Shown in pieces: positions 10,616 through 22,700 of a DNA stretch of 64,000 bases. Below the pieces are notes generated by a model. It saw only the letters and a program-made list of their open reading frames with translations. It did no database searches and was not told where the DNA came from. The DNA is from Laetiporus sulphureus 93-53 (taxonomy: Eukaryota > Basidiomycota > Agaricomycetes > Polyporales > Laetiporaceae): contig NW_024468557.1 of the NCBI RefSeq assembly GCF_001632365.1, positions 62,001-126,000 of the forward strand, in the 5' to 3' direction. Position 1 is the stretch's first letter; every line of letters begins with the position of its first letter. Made by a program: the position numbers and the translations under genes.

Positions 10616-12116
10616 TCATTCGTTAAGTCCCAATGGCTCGTAACTACTTGTAGCATTTCCACGCTTCCACATGAAATGTGTCCAAAATCCACCCTCCCCT
10701 TGTCCCAATCTCCGCACCTCACCGTTTCGAAGCACCTGGTATCTTTTCCCCCTCCAAGTCACTTCGTCCCCCACAATCGCATACAACCAAATGGGAAAGG
10801 CCAAAAGCTCCCTGGCAGCCCAAGCTCCAATAAACAGCCAGCGGTTTGCAGCGGGTACGGCGTGGTTCGCAATCGAAGCGCATACGTCCAAATCAATAGT
10901 GAGCCACAGCAGGAAGTGAATCGGCAGGAACAACCAAATGGGTATTCCGAACAAGTATCGCAAGCAGATAGAAGTCAAGATTCCGACCACGACAGACTCC
11001 GTGAATGGTTCGATAAGCGTCGCAGCGAGGACCATATGCTTGCGCACGCGCACCCATCTCACGCGTCGCCAGAAGTAGTCGGCTACGGTCATGTTTCCTA
11101 CAGCATTTCGAGCGACATCGCATGAGAGATCGTGGCGCACGCCGAGCTCATGCCAGAGAGCACCACCAATCATGTTGTCTTCCGCTAGGAAGCGCCCGAA
11201 TGCTGCTAGTCCTCTCGTGCCTCCCCGGCTGCCGTGGCTGCCACCTTCCGCTGCGTTCGCGATCGGTTTGAGAGAGCCGTCCACCCGGTCGATATCGGAG
11301 CGGCGGTATAGATTTGATTTTCCCATCACACAAGAGTCAATCGCCACCGTGTTGATGGCAATGTACATCTTCGCATGATTAGTATTGAGGAATGCTTCCT
11401 CGATGCGAGAACCAAGCGAGAATTCGCTTGACCAGGCGAAGGGGACGTGATGCACGAGCGCAATGCGGCGACGAGAAGAGGGAGTCGCGAAGTCAGCGGG
11501 ACCGTCAAGGGCCTCGACGGATCGCGTCAAGGTGCCTGGCGCAACCATAACGTTGGAGTCGAGAACCCATAGTATATCGTTTGCAGCCTCACGGTACGCG
11601 CGGACGAGGTTGTTGATTTTTGGGTTGACTCCCACAACCTCCTCCCCTGTTCATATGCCAGCTCGCGTTTCAGGCTGAGAATTTAGCATAAAGCAATAAC
11701 GTGCCTATGATGATGTGCGCATTCACGTTCGGATACTTCTCGATCAAGTCCCGCACTACCGAGAATGCCTGGTCCTGCTCATCCTCCAGACACAGGAAGA
11801 TTTCAAAATTTGGGTACTCCTGCGTGAATGTGGACTCCAAGTTCTCGTAGAGGTTTGTATCAAGGCCTTTCAAAGGTCGCAGTATGGACACTCCAGGAAC
11901 AGAAGAGGTTTCAGTTGTTGAAAGGGCCGAAAGCGGGCGATTTCTGTACCGCTTGCGGCTGTAAAGAAAAGGATGAGCAAGGCATGAATGAAGTGATTGA
12001 GCGTGACCTTACGCGGCGACGCATCCCAGCAGGCACAAGGAAAATATAAACGTGTACCAGGCGACGCCCGTGCAAGCCAGGATCACTTTCAGCATTCCGT
12101 AGCCATCAGATACCAT
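10616..12116 (-). CDS. GCS1: UDP-glucose:ceramide glucosyltransferase (GT21)
   Basis: Makes glucosylceramide from UDP-glucose and ceramide in Golgi/ER membranes; in fungi this lipid is needed for hyphal growth and virulence-related traits. Three exons (12013-12116, 11705-11958, 10616-11646) give 462 residues. Exon 1 encodes an N-terminal membrane anchor (ILACTGVAWYTFIFSLCLLG). The GT21 signatures are present in order: SILRPLKGLD, FEIFLCLEDEQDQA (D1/D2 region), NPKINNLVRAY, ILWVLDSNVMVAPGTL (DxD-like), FLAEDNMIGGALWHELG (catalytic Asp), and WRRVRWVRVRK matching the (Q/R)XXRW motif. Hydrophobic helices follow (VVVGILTSICLRYLFG, FLPIHFLLWLTIDL). The intron at 11647-11704 is GC-AG. It is head-to-head with the F-box gene, with only 193 nt between the ATGs. 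Length is normal for fungal enzymes. Confidence 0.92.
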
Positions 12117-12252
12117 GGCAGTAGAGGCCTGAAGCTTGAAGGCTTACTGTGCGGGCGCCTGTGGCCGAGTCGCGTTCCGTCACGTCCGTCACGCCGCGTT
12201 TCGGCCTTCGGACTCGGGCGACAGTCACGGTGGCCCAGTCTGGAACCCGCGT

Positions 12253-12283
12253 CACTCGAGCCTCACACTACACTCGAGCCTCA
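12253..12283. repeat. 13-bp direct repeat in bidirectional promoter
   Basis: CACTCGAGCCTCA occurs at 12253-12265 and again at 12271-12283 (18-bp period) inside the 193-bp interval between the divergent ATGs of GCS1 (12116) and the F-box gene (12310). It sits about 27-57 bp upstream of the F-box ATG. It could be a paired transcription-factor site or a small tandem duplication; the sequence alone does not say which. Confidence 0.55.
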
Positions 12284-12309
12284 GACCTTCGTCTTGTTGA
12301 CCTTGGAAC

Positions 12310-14132
12310 ATGTCGGGCTGGAAGCAACCATTCCAGCGCGGTATCAGCTGCTTCCGTGAAGGCAAGCTAGACGACGCGCTAGATCTGTTCTATAAGGCAT
12401 GTACAGCCCAGTTCCGACCGTTTTGACTCCGTGCGCCAACCTCACGTATCCAGGCCATCATTCTGGAACCGAATGAGTATACTTTGTACGACTCGCGTGC
12501 TGCGATATATGAGAGGCAGGGGAAGACGAAGGATGCCTTGCGGGACTCGAAGAAAGTTATTGACCTTGCTCCTCAGCGATGGCAGGTACGCCTCTCGTCC
12601 TTTATGACATTGCGTGCTGATACATATGACCGTGCATGAAGGGGTATGCTAGGTCTGCACGTCTATTCTACAAGATCACCAAGTACGACCATGCATTACA
12701 GATGGCAAATCTTGCACTTGAACGCGTCGCACCCGACGATTCCAAACGGAAGAGCGAACTAGATGCTCTCCGTGAGCAGATCACCCAAAGCATCGACCAA
12801 TTGCGGAAGCACGCGTCGAGCATGTTCTGCCACTTTGGCAAACTACCCGCGGAAATAGCCATGGCCATATTCGCTCTGGCACTATCGGACGATCATGCCA
12901 GAGTGGTGGTACTCGCACAGGTCTGTAAGAGCTGGCGTGCTACTATCCTCGCCGCCCCCGCACTATGGAATACACTGGTCCTTCTTAACAAGAATCCCGT
13001 CAAGAAGGCGAAGGTTTGGAAGACTCGTTCGAAAGGCAGGCTCGTCGAGCTCCATCTCAAAGCTAGTCTGGCGCAGACACCTTGGGCCCTCGACCTGCTC
13101 CAAGACATGCCTCTTGTCTCCCTACGCAGATTCAGGGTGGTATCCTTCCCCCTGAGCGAAGTGCGTGCACGACTGCCCTTACTAACAGAAGATGTCTTGC
13201 GAAGACTGGAAGTGATGGAGATAGAGAAATGCACGGAAGCGCGTCCCGCCGCATGGTTGTGGAGCGAGCCGGAGATGCAAGTACGGACACTCTCCGTGCA
13301 CTCCACCGTCTTCCAATGGGCTACCGTTGCGCGGCATTTCAAGCGGCTCAAGGACTTCACGTTCAGGGGCCCCTTGGTAGACACGCCGATATCCGACGTG
13401 CTCACTCTCCTGCGCGAGAATTCCAACCTCCAAAGACTTTCTCTTAGCATGATGGACTTTCCCTTCCAACGGCCTTCCGAAGAAGACGACGAGCCAGTCG
13501 ACCTGCCACGCCTCACCCAACTCGATATCGAATACCACGACTTCGCTATGAGCCATATCATCCCCATCCTTTCATTTCCGGCATTGCGTTCATTCCGCGT
13601 CTTGCGGGGTACATGTTCTCTCGATAGGACAATGTGTCACCTCTTCACCTGTGGTGCCGCGGCTTCTCTGACTGAGCTGAGAATCCAGCAGTGTGTTCTT
13701 AATGCGCATACCCTCGTCCAGCTGCTTCGCACCACGGATGCTCTCGAAGTTCTCCAACTGCAGCAAATGGGAGGAAACCAGGCGAATCACATCCTGCAAG
13801 CACTTGAGCGAGTAGAGACAAGCGGGGACGGCACAGGTGAGGCGGACAGTACGTCCCGCGTCCTATGCCCTTCGTTGCGGCACGTGGACTTCTCCTACTG
13901 CCCGGACGTCAAGGGCGGGCCGCTGGTGCGCTTGGTGAAGATGCGCTTGAATGTGACTTCAGTCGGCGAGACAGAGTCTGCAAGCCAATCATGGAAGGCT
14001 TTGGCTATCGATACTCTGATCATCGATGGATGTCCCGCTGTGGACGCAGAGATTTTGCCGTGGTTACGTAGCAAGGTTCGCGTTCTTAGTTGCATTTATT
14101 TGACGAAGAAAGACGCGCGTTGGAGACGATGA
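12310..14132 (+). CDS. TPR and F-box protein with leucine-rich repeats (Pof3/Dia2-like architecture)
   Basis: Predicted 569-residue SCF ubiquitin-ligase substrate adaptor. Exons 12310-12396, 12454-12585 and 12642-14132 close in frame. Residues 1-100 form TPR-type helical hairpins (MSGWKQPFQRGISCFREGKL, AIILEPNEYTLYDSRAAIYE, GYARSARLFYKITKYDHALQ). An F-box follows at about residues 145-190 (FGKLPAEIAMAIFALAL, VCKSWRATILAAPALWNTL). The remainder is leucine-rich with repeated L-x-x-L-x-L spacing (LPRLTQLDIEYHD, LRRFRVVSFPL, LRHVDFSYCPDV), consistent with an irregular LRR horseshoe. TPR-F-box-LRR order is that of S. pombe Pof3 and yeast Dia2, which act in replication and genome stability; orthology is an inference. 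The first intron (12397-12453) uses a GC donor. It shares a short promoter with GCS1. Confidence 0.85.
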
Positions 14133-14295
14133 ATACCAGGCTTTTACAAGTGAGTGAGCTAGGTTGTTCATTCTGCTGAGCGTAATCAGATATCTTGGTT
14201 ACGTTATTGGGAAGCAGAGATATTCATTTTGTCAATACCATGCATACACACTACTTCTACTTAAGAAGAACAGGGCGGGTTCCACGCGTTTTCTA

Positions 14296-15075
14296 TTACA
14301 GGGAATCAGAAGTGGATGAAGAGTCAGAAGAAGTCGTCGATTCCATTGAATTGACCGAAGTGGTGGATGAAGCGTGGGATGGGGCAGGGCGCTGGTCCAC
14401 TGTCGCAACTGCGGTTTGGATGACAGAAGGATTAAATGCGCTCAGAAGGCCCTTCGCCATGTCTAGTGCGCTCGAGGAAGCAACCCCGCTCTGCTCCTTC
14501 TCCGCCCGAGCCTGTCCAGCAAGCTTCAAACCATACTGCACGAGGGCGGTCAGACGTTCTTGAGAATAGGTGAGAAGGTTGGATTGGGCAGCATCTATTC
14601 CTGCATCGATGTCCGCTTCCTTCACGGTGAAGAAGGGATGCATGAAGGCGGTGTAAACCCAGGTGGAGCCCTGTGTCATATTTAGCTCTTACCGTAACGC
14701 ATTGTGTCTGTTGCACATACCTGCGTCTGGGGGAGTGACAAGAATAGCAAGAAGACGGTCTTGGCTTCATAGTAGAAGGGGAGCCTGGACATCGCACGAT
14801 AAGAGCGAGCGCTGGCAGAGTGATGGATTGCACTGACCAATCTACGAGCCATTCCACGACGTACTCGAACGCGACGAAGGCCCCCATGACTGACCAATAC
14901 ATCATCCATCGTTCGAGCTCCGGCTCAGAAACTGGCCTGTGGGACAGCGACTTCCAGGTGCTGTAGCAGGGCAGCATGAAAGCAAACCAGGCGCTGCGAT
15001 ACAGTCACTGAGTTGCGAAGGACATCGTCCCACAGGCTTTTCTCACCATGTCAGGTTAGATATCATGGTGAACAT
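14296..15075 (-). CDS. TB2/DP1/HVA22 (REEP/Yop1) family ER membrane protein
   Basis: Small membrane-shaping protein of the REEP/Yop1 family that inserts hairpins to curve tubular ER. Exon 1 (15047-15075, 29 nt, MFTMISNLT) joins an exon beginning AWFAFMLPCYSTWKSL at the GTGAGA...CAG intron. The family core follows: SHRPVSEPELERWMMYWSVM, AFVAFEYVVEWLVDW, LPFYYEAKTVFLLFLSLPQ and GSTWVYTAFMHPFF. The tail is Ser/Thr/Gln-rich and ends in a serine run, probably cytosolic and disordered. The hairpin segments are hydrophobic and the Y-x-S/T-x-K-x-L pattern is typical of the family. Whether it is the Yop1 (REEP5/6) or REEP1-4 branch is not certain; the long hydrophilic tail favours REEP1-4. It is tail-to-tail with the F-box gene. 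Confidence 0.88.
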
Positions 15076-15977
15076 GTCACCGCTGTGCAGGTATCGACAG
15101 AGACAACTAGAGGATATCGAGCGTGAAACTTGCAAGCCTGCTACGTGGTAGAGAAAAGAAGGGATGCGAGTACGTGCACAGCCGGTTTGCGCATCAGGAA
15201 GATAGTGCCACATCAAACTTGATCGGTTTCCACTGATGGGAAGACATTGCGCCATGCGATATCTGTATCTAAATGGTCGATATTGCAATCTTCATAAGTT
15301 CATTGAGCAAGCAGCGACAAGAGCGGTAGCAGTGCGGGAGATTCGCGAGACGTGCTAGTTGGCGAGTGTTCGGCACGGTGGCACGTAGGTGATTGTCAAG
15401 TCCAAGTTGTGTGAATAGTTTGAAACAGCCTCCGTGAAACAACTTCCAGAACGATGAATGTCTGAAGCGACGCAGACTCATGTCGCGAGCGCGTGTCGTT
15501 AGAGCTTGAATGAGAATTCGACAAGCCCCAATTGCGCTCGGTATATTTCACCCTGCCCCAGTCCGATCCGTTGCTAATGATTGTCTTACGGCATGAATTG
15601 TTCCGCACGCAAAGTGTTACCAGGCACAGTGAAATGGTTGAGCTGGTAATAATGAACTGGATGCGGAAATGACCATCTTCCAGAGCCACCCGAGCGCATC
15701 CGCGGAGGGACCGAAGGGGCTAGGAGGGCGCCAGAGAGATGAGTGCGGAGGTCAAGTGAGAGGAACGTGGAAGAATCACGCAACGAGACTGGCGTCCCGC
15801 ATCCAAATGTGTTCGCTTGTACATGTTTTGCCCGCTGCAGAAGGGCGGAATGATCACTTCCCCCGTTCTCATCCAATCACTTCTGCCGCTCTTGCTCTCA
15901 ATCCTCTCGCTGCCCCCCGCGTCCTCCTGGGCGGCATCCGACTGTCTTCTCCTGCTCGACTGTTCCCGACCGCGGAC
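15076..15977. other. Divergent intergenic region of REEP gene and Zn2Cys6 gene
   Basis: About 900 bp between two outward-facing genes. Frames here (for example 15669-16322 plus) have biased, unrecognised translations and the plus-strand one overlaps the first exons of the Zn2Cys6 gene in another frame. A pyrimidine-rich segment (15880-15960) precedes the ATG at 15978 and looks like a promoter/5' UTR. I see no other feature. Confidence 0.45.
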
Positions 15978-18900
15978 ATGGATCCCAGCAACAACGCCGC
16001 CAGTGGGTCCATCAAGAAGCAAGATGACACCGAGGGGATCGACTCTAAGGGCATTGGCAAGGCCGATTCCAAGCCCTCAGTCAGGACTCTCAATCGAGTT
16101 CCCCGTGCGTATTCTACATTGCTATCGCGCGCCGTAGCTTATTCGAATCCGTTCCGCCCATGCAGGAGCATGCGTACGTCACCAACAGTGTTGAGCGTTC
16201 GTGCTACTCCCTCACATTGCTTTCTCCCAGAACGCGTGTCGCAAGCAGAAGATGAGGTGCGAGGGGGCGGAAAATCCTCCATGTCGACGATGCAGACACG
16301 CCGGTTTGGAATGTCTGTTTGAAAAACCTACGAGGGAGGCCAGCCTCACCGGCGAAGCTGGATTAGAGTAAGTAGCTCGTGGTTCCATTCAGTATTCCTT
16401 ATCAACACGCGCATCTGCCAGACGCATTCGCAGCCTCGAGGCGCACGTTGCAGATATCCGTCAGACGCAGACAGCTATTCAAAATACCTTGCTAGAGATC
16501 GTCGGTCACCTTCGCGGAGGAGGACCGTTGCATTCTCGGTCGCCGTCTGCTTTTCCTGCCTTCGCGAATCACTCTCCAAGCGCTCTCTCCCTTGGCTCTC
16601 CGGCCGCGTCTACACCCTCCGCTACCATGGCCCACCCGCCTCACCTCATGGTGGACACTAGCCATGGCGGGCAATCTTCCACCCCGAATGGTACGATGCC
16701 GCAGCCTCACGGGCCAATGTCTGCCGCCGCTATGCATGCCACTCGCCAGCATCGGGACCAACTCGTTGGCGCATACAGAAGCCCTTCTTTAAGCGCGACA
16801 GGGCACCATGCAGCGGGTCCGACGGATATCCCTACAACACATGTTCCGACGGCAAACATGATGTATCCCCCCCTTCCTCCAGGCAGCGCTTCTGGAAGCC
16901 GCGGAGGTCCATCGCCCTCTACGACATTGCCACCGTTCTCAGCTATTGATTCGATGGGTCCGCCGAGAACTCAGCCAACAAACGTGTCCTCCATGCGGTT
17001 CAACCCAGTTGAGAATCCCCAGTCTTCTCGTCAATACCCGAGGCAGCCAAACGGCCAGGACAGTTCATTGGGGCCCAAGAGAGCCGCCCCGCCGGTTTCC
17101 AATGCCACTAGCGCAAACTCATCTGACGTCGAGGAGGAGGATGGTGAGCTGCCTGCGTCCGGTCTTGTAGCGCCGTGGGAGGTTCTGCGAGGGTTGGCTG
17201 ACGTTGCTATTGAGCGGGCGGCCAAGGTATTCGATTACGTTGCTCTTTGACGTGTTTCGCGTGTGGCCTGATCCGATCGCTTCCACAGGAAAATGGTGAA
17301 GCGAGTGGACCTCCCAGTCGTGCAAGGACGGTTTCTCCAGATCCTCGTCAGCCTCGGCCGGTGAAGCGGAGAAAGATGAGCCACAAGCAAGCACGGTTCA
17401 TGACGTTCCCGGATGGTATGTCCGGTACTTCAACGTGTTGTGAGCACAACTCACTGGGTTTCCAGTCGTCACTAAAACATTTTTGGCCGAGTCTGAAGCA
17501 CGCGAGCTTTTTCGAATGTAAGCACTTCGATTTATTGGCCATGCGTTTCCTTACAGAAATGCGTATAGATTCTATCACGGCTGCTCAACGTTCTTACCCA
17601 TATTCGACGCAAACGTGGATACCTATGATGCCCTCCACGAACGATCCCCCTTCGCTGTCGACTGTATATGTATGGTTGCTGCCCAAGTTAGGGACGGAGG
17701 AGGTACGAATGCATCTCTCGCATCTCTTGCGTCCGGTTTTGACGACATGTAGGAAAACCAAGCGAAGCATTTTTGAAGTGTCAAGAGGAGGTGCAGACCA
17801 TCTCCTGTGCTACCTTGTTTTCGCCTGTTACGCGGCAGGAAGCTGTGCAAGCAATGAGTGAGTGCTTTGCTGTGTTATCCGCAGAGTTCAGTGGGGGTCT
17901 GACTGCACGTCCTAGTTCTTGTGTCGGGATGGTCTGATAACGGCTGGTTAAGTGGAGGTCATGCTGTACGGATGGCCATGGAGTTGTGTGAGTGTCGGTT
18001 TTCTGACAGTGTTGCCGCATTACTGATGCCATCGATTACTTCAGCGATGCACAAAGCCTGGCCGGAGTTGCTGAAGCGGATGAAAGCGAACAAGGCTTCC
18101 ACCTCAAGTAAAGATCGAGAGTTGGTGATCGGTGCGCGGACATGGTTCTGTCTATATCTTTTTGAGCACCAGTGCGTCAACCCTTTCGTGCTTAGATAAG
18201 TGGACGCTGAGTCGTGATGTAGAATGTCATACGGCACGGGCCGGCCTTCCATTTTGAAGGACGATGAGAGCATTTGGCAATGCAGGCTGTTGTTGCAACA
18301 CCCTCTTGCTATCGAGGATGACATGCGACTCGTGTCGACCGTCGAGCTGATGGCTATCCGGGAGAGGGTCAATAACAACCTGTCCCCCCTCTTTGACAAG
18401 CCTGTCGATGACATCACATTCAACGTCCTCCGTGAAGCGGACATGGAGTTCCGCAACTGGTACGCGACGTGGGATCAGGCTTTTTCGCAGAAATACGAAG
18501 ATGCTGGTGAGTCGAGTCCTTCATGTGATGCGGCATCGACTTGGACTCATCTATGATGAAGCGTTCTATCGGCAAAGTCTGCAGATACAGCACCTACATG
18601 CCGAGTTGTATCATAATGCGACAGCATTGAGAGGTGTCGACGGTCCGGATAATGTGCAGAGAATGCCCGCGGCTCAACGCGAACTGGCCATTAGATCGAT
18701 ACAGATTGGGCGACAGATCCTCGACATCACGGTGAACTCGCCAGCATATAGAGAGGGGATGAAGTACGGTATGTGTATTCGTCGCGTTGAAAGTGCTGCT
18801 ACTCAGTTTTCGTTCTAGCTGTCCATTATACGCATGCAACGGCCACGTTCTGCGCTTCGTTCTTGCTGCGACTAGCACGTCTGTTGTACGTCAGTCTTTC

Positions 18901-19469
18901 ATGATCATGCTCATACAATGTTCTCATGGAATCGAAGCCCTGACCAGTGTAACATGGAAGAGGTGCGGATCATGGTAGAGAATTTGGCCGCTCTTCTGGC
19001 AGAAGGTATGTTGGTTGTGATAATGCATGGGATATCCTCTCATAGCGACCGTTCAGTTCCTGGAAAACGATACGCGCTGACTCTTCAACTAATGTTGAAG
19101 CGTTTTCGAAAACGATCGGCTTCTATTTCTCGTTCACCGCGGACAGCCCGACAACGCTCTATGAGCAACGCCAGTTACGTTGCTGATCCAGTGAATCATC
19201 AGATCAGTCAACAGCCAGTATCGCCAAGCTACGATGCATCATTCCCTCAGGACGCGGTGAACCATATGCCGATGAGCTTCTCCCAGCCCATGGCGCAATA
19301 TACCACGAACATAGATCAGATCTGGCGCGGCTTTGATAGCACCGCGAACGAGCAATTGCCCGTATGGCTCTCGGACCAGACCCTTGGCGGGGGGTCCGTC
19401 ATGCAAAATGGGATGGACGCTTTCCTCTTACCAACGGACTATCTGCCCCCTGTTCCGCAGATTTGGTGA
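15978..19469 (+). CDS. Zn(II)2Cys6 transcription factor, fungal-specific (PriB-like)
   Basis: Nuclear DNA-binding regulator. Exons 1-4 begin 15978-16104, 16166-16173 (8 nt), 16231-16367 and 16422 onward. Joined, they read VPRAC/NACRKQKMRC/EGAENPPCRRCRHAGLEC, a complete six-cysteine binuclear zinc cluster (CX2CX6CX7CX2CX6C), followed by the dimerisation heptads RIRSLEAHVADIRQTQTAI. A long Ser/Pro/His-rich region follows (about 16490-17150), with an acidic patch DVEEEDGELP. The middle homology region comes next: AYRFYHGCSTFLPIFD, DTYDALHERSPFAVDCICMVAAQ, AMEL, DRELVIGARTWFCLYLFEHQ, MSYGTGRPSILKDDESI, FRNWYATWDQAFSQKYED and RQSLQIQHLHAELYHNATALRG. It ends LPPVPQIW at 19469. The WYATWDxxF and HLHAELYHNATALRG segments resemble Lentinula PriB and relatives. 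More than ten introns are present; later junctions are approximate. Confidence 0.88.
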
Positions 19470-19798
19470 TATCTTCTCTGTATTGCTACTTATCTTTGTC
19501 TTCATTTGTTGTCCGTGCATCCCGTTGTTTGCTGATACTTGGATCGCGAGTAAACGGCAGTTACATTACACCTTTACTCGCATTCTTTCGGCGCGATGGA
19601 TGCAGTCTGGTGCTTGGATATGCCCTCTCATCTTACATGTTGTATCTTTACCTGTTTCGAAAGTAGCGTAGGTACAATATACAACGTTAAGTGCTCCCGC
19701 TGTGAACAATCGAAGACACGCTAAATGGACGCCACTACTATTGCCATTTCGGGCACGTGGCTTTTTTTTCTCGCTCACCGCTCCTTCCCTCCACCACC
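19470..19798. other. Intergenic region between Zn2Cys6 gene and WDR75 gene
   Basis: Tandem, same-strand spacing of 329 bp. It should hold the 3' UTR of the Zn2Cys6 gene and the promoter of the WD40 gene. A GGCACGTGGC E-box-like site lies at about 19751-19761 followed by a T-run, 40-50 bp before the ATG at 19799. No coding signal. Confidence 0.4.
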
Positions 19799-22700
19799 AT
19801 GCCCGTTCCTGTGGACGCAGTGCGCCCTGCGCCGGTGTCCAAGGCCAAAATAGATCTTGCAGACATCGTAAGGGACGATGCGCTCACCAACAGTTCTCCA
19901 ACTCCGGGCAAAACTCGCAAGCGCAAGTGGAAAGCCAAGGGAGCAGAACAGGTTGCAGAACTTCCAGATACCGTTGAAGCAGAACCTTGGTCATGGAAAT
20001 CCCTGACAGAATCTTCCGCGAGTAAAATACCACCAGTCTTCACTGAGGATGGAAGGTACGTTGTCTGACCATTTCTCGGGGTCACTGTCTAAAGCCTCAG
20101 CAGTTATTTCTTCGCCGTTTGTGGCTCCTCCGTCAAGATATTCTCTGTCGCTACCAGCCAGGTAGTATCCACGCTCGATGCCTCCTATATCGGCGAATCT
20201 GCTGCAATGGGTAGCTCCTCAGCTTCTCATGCGGTGACTGCTGCGATCATCAATCCGCACAATCCCTTCCAACTGCTTACGGGCTCTCACGACGGATGTC
20301 TGCGGATATGGGATTTCTTGGATGCTGTTCTTTTGCAGACCATCAATGTCAAGCGTCCTATCTTGTATGTCGCGGCGCATCAGAATTTCAAGGAGCATGT
20401 CTTTGTGGCCGTTGAGCGGCAGGGCATAAAGAAGACGAAAGGTATGTCTGTTGCACAGACCCTCCCCCCCCCCAAAAGATTGCTCTATTAACCATCTCGT
20501 ATTCCCTTCAGGTGGACGCGAAACAGAGGAGCACTATTCCGAGGTCCTCCGCGTTTCTCTGCAACCGACGGATGAGACTGCTGGCTTATCAGTGCAGACT
20601 TCTTCTAAAATATTGCAAGTGGGAGTCATGCGCCGCCAGGCGACGGGCTTAGCTCTGTCGCACAGCGGTGCATGGCTTGTAGCGACTGGTGGACATACAG
20701 TCTACGTCTGCGCGACGTCAAATCTCAAGGGTGGATTCACCAAGTTCGTCTCGCCAGAGCATTTGACATGCTTCACATTTCATCCCTCTGAGGAATACTT
20801 TGCCACGGGCGACGCTATAGGCTGCGTTCGTCTGTGGTATTGCCTCAACGCAGGTGCTATGGTCAAGGCCACTGGCGTAAAGAGGACACCTCAGACGACC
20901 ATGATGCACTGGCACGCGCATGCCGTCTCTTCCATTGCCTTCACCCCCAATGGCGCATATCTCCTGAGTGGAGGTGAGGAGGCCGCATTGGTCATATGGG
21001 TGTTGCATTCGGGCCAGAAGGAGATTGTGCCAAGGGTTGGTGCACCTATTGTCCACGTTACATCGTCCAAGTCGGGGGATAGGGAGGAAGAGTACCTACT
21101 TAGCCTCGCTGATGCATCATTCGTCTTCGTTCGTTCTTCCAACCTCCGGATATCGCGGTCAATAGCGCGGATCAAATTAGGTCTGTGCCTGGTGGTCATC
21201 TCTCCTTCGACAGCTCTTCTGACACTGTTATAGATCCTGCCACTGGCCATGCACGGCCATCTATACATGATCCCGTCCCTCTTGCACTACATCACCCGAC
21301 ATCAAGTCTATTGCTACCTTCGTCTCACCCGTCAGTTCTCCAAATATTCTCACCGTCGTCGTCGAAGCTGCTGTCTGAGATCGAGGTTTCGCCTTCAAAC
21401 CGAGTATCGCGGACAGACGAGAAGCCGTTGGAGCCCCCACGAGTGGAACAGGCTGCAATATCTGATTCGGGAGAGTGGATGGTGACGGTGGATCGCCGAG
21501 AACGTGGTGATGCCTTTCATGCCGAGATGCACTTGAAGGTATGGTCGTGGGATCCGAAGTCGCAATCGTGGCTCTTGAACACAAGGATCCATAGACCTCA
21601 TGGCGCCGATAAGGTAACGGCGGTGGCATTCCGTCCAGGGGCCAGAAGCGCAGATTCGTTATTGCTAGTGACGACTGGTGAAGACGGGAATGTGAAGACA
21701 TGGAGAATACGGTCTGCGAAGTCCAAATCCGGCGCAATCGAAGGTACGGCCTTCAGCGTCCACCGGCATGGAATCGCGCTCATGTGATACACTGTAGAGT
21801 TTTGGGTGGCCAGATCGACACTTCGCTTCCGCTCAGAGATACCAAGACATGTCTCATGGTCACCGGATGGCTCGCTCTTTGCCGTCGCGATGGGGACTCA
21901 TATATGCTTATATGACGAAGTGACAAATTCCCTGGAGCAGGTCGTGACGTGTACGGAATGCGGCCAAATCTCGTCAGCACATTTCATCGGCCCTAATGGT
22001 CGTTACATTGCGGCTGTCGGCCCTCGGGACTTGATGCTCTGGGATGTGGTATTGTCCACATGTGAGTTGTATGCATCTGCAAATACGTTCCTTGCTGACA
22101 TACCGTGCCACAGCGTGCTGGCATTATCGTAGCCCCTCCATCATCGAACGTCTGGTTGCTCACACAACGAATGAGTCGTTTGCCGTCTTCGAACAGCTAC
22201 CTTCCATTAGCACCGAACCACCATCTACAAAAGTCCTCCTCTTCCGACCGGCGTGGCCATATCCATCTGTCTCGCGTACATTGCCGTTCCGTCTTCGGGC
22301 TGCCATAATGTTCCCATCTCTCAGTGGTCCGTCGACCATGTCATCTTTCACTCTAGTAGGCGTGACCGACTCCTGGCATGTGGTCCTGTTTGGTGACGAC
22401 GTCCGTCTTCCCGAAGAACAGGGCTCTACTGCCCGCGCGATTGATGAGGATCCAAGCGCAGGCAAGAGAACTCTTTTCCAGGATATATTTGGCAAGTCTG
22501 CCTTCGTAAACCTCAATGCAGAGAACGCAACATCTGCTGCAAGTGCTTTATATCTGCAGCCATGGAGAGGGAAGGAGATTGCTGAGGTCTTCGATGCGCC
22601 TGCACATCTCATGCCACCACTCGGTTCAATATTCGATTCGTTGTTAGATAGCTTCCTGACCGCCAGGCCAGCGAATGCTATTTCCAGCGAGTCTGAGGAA

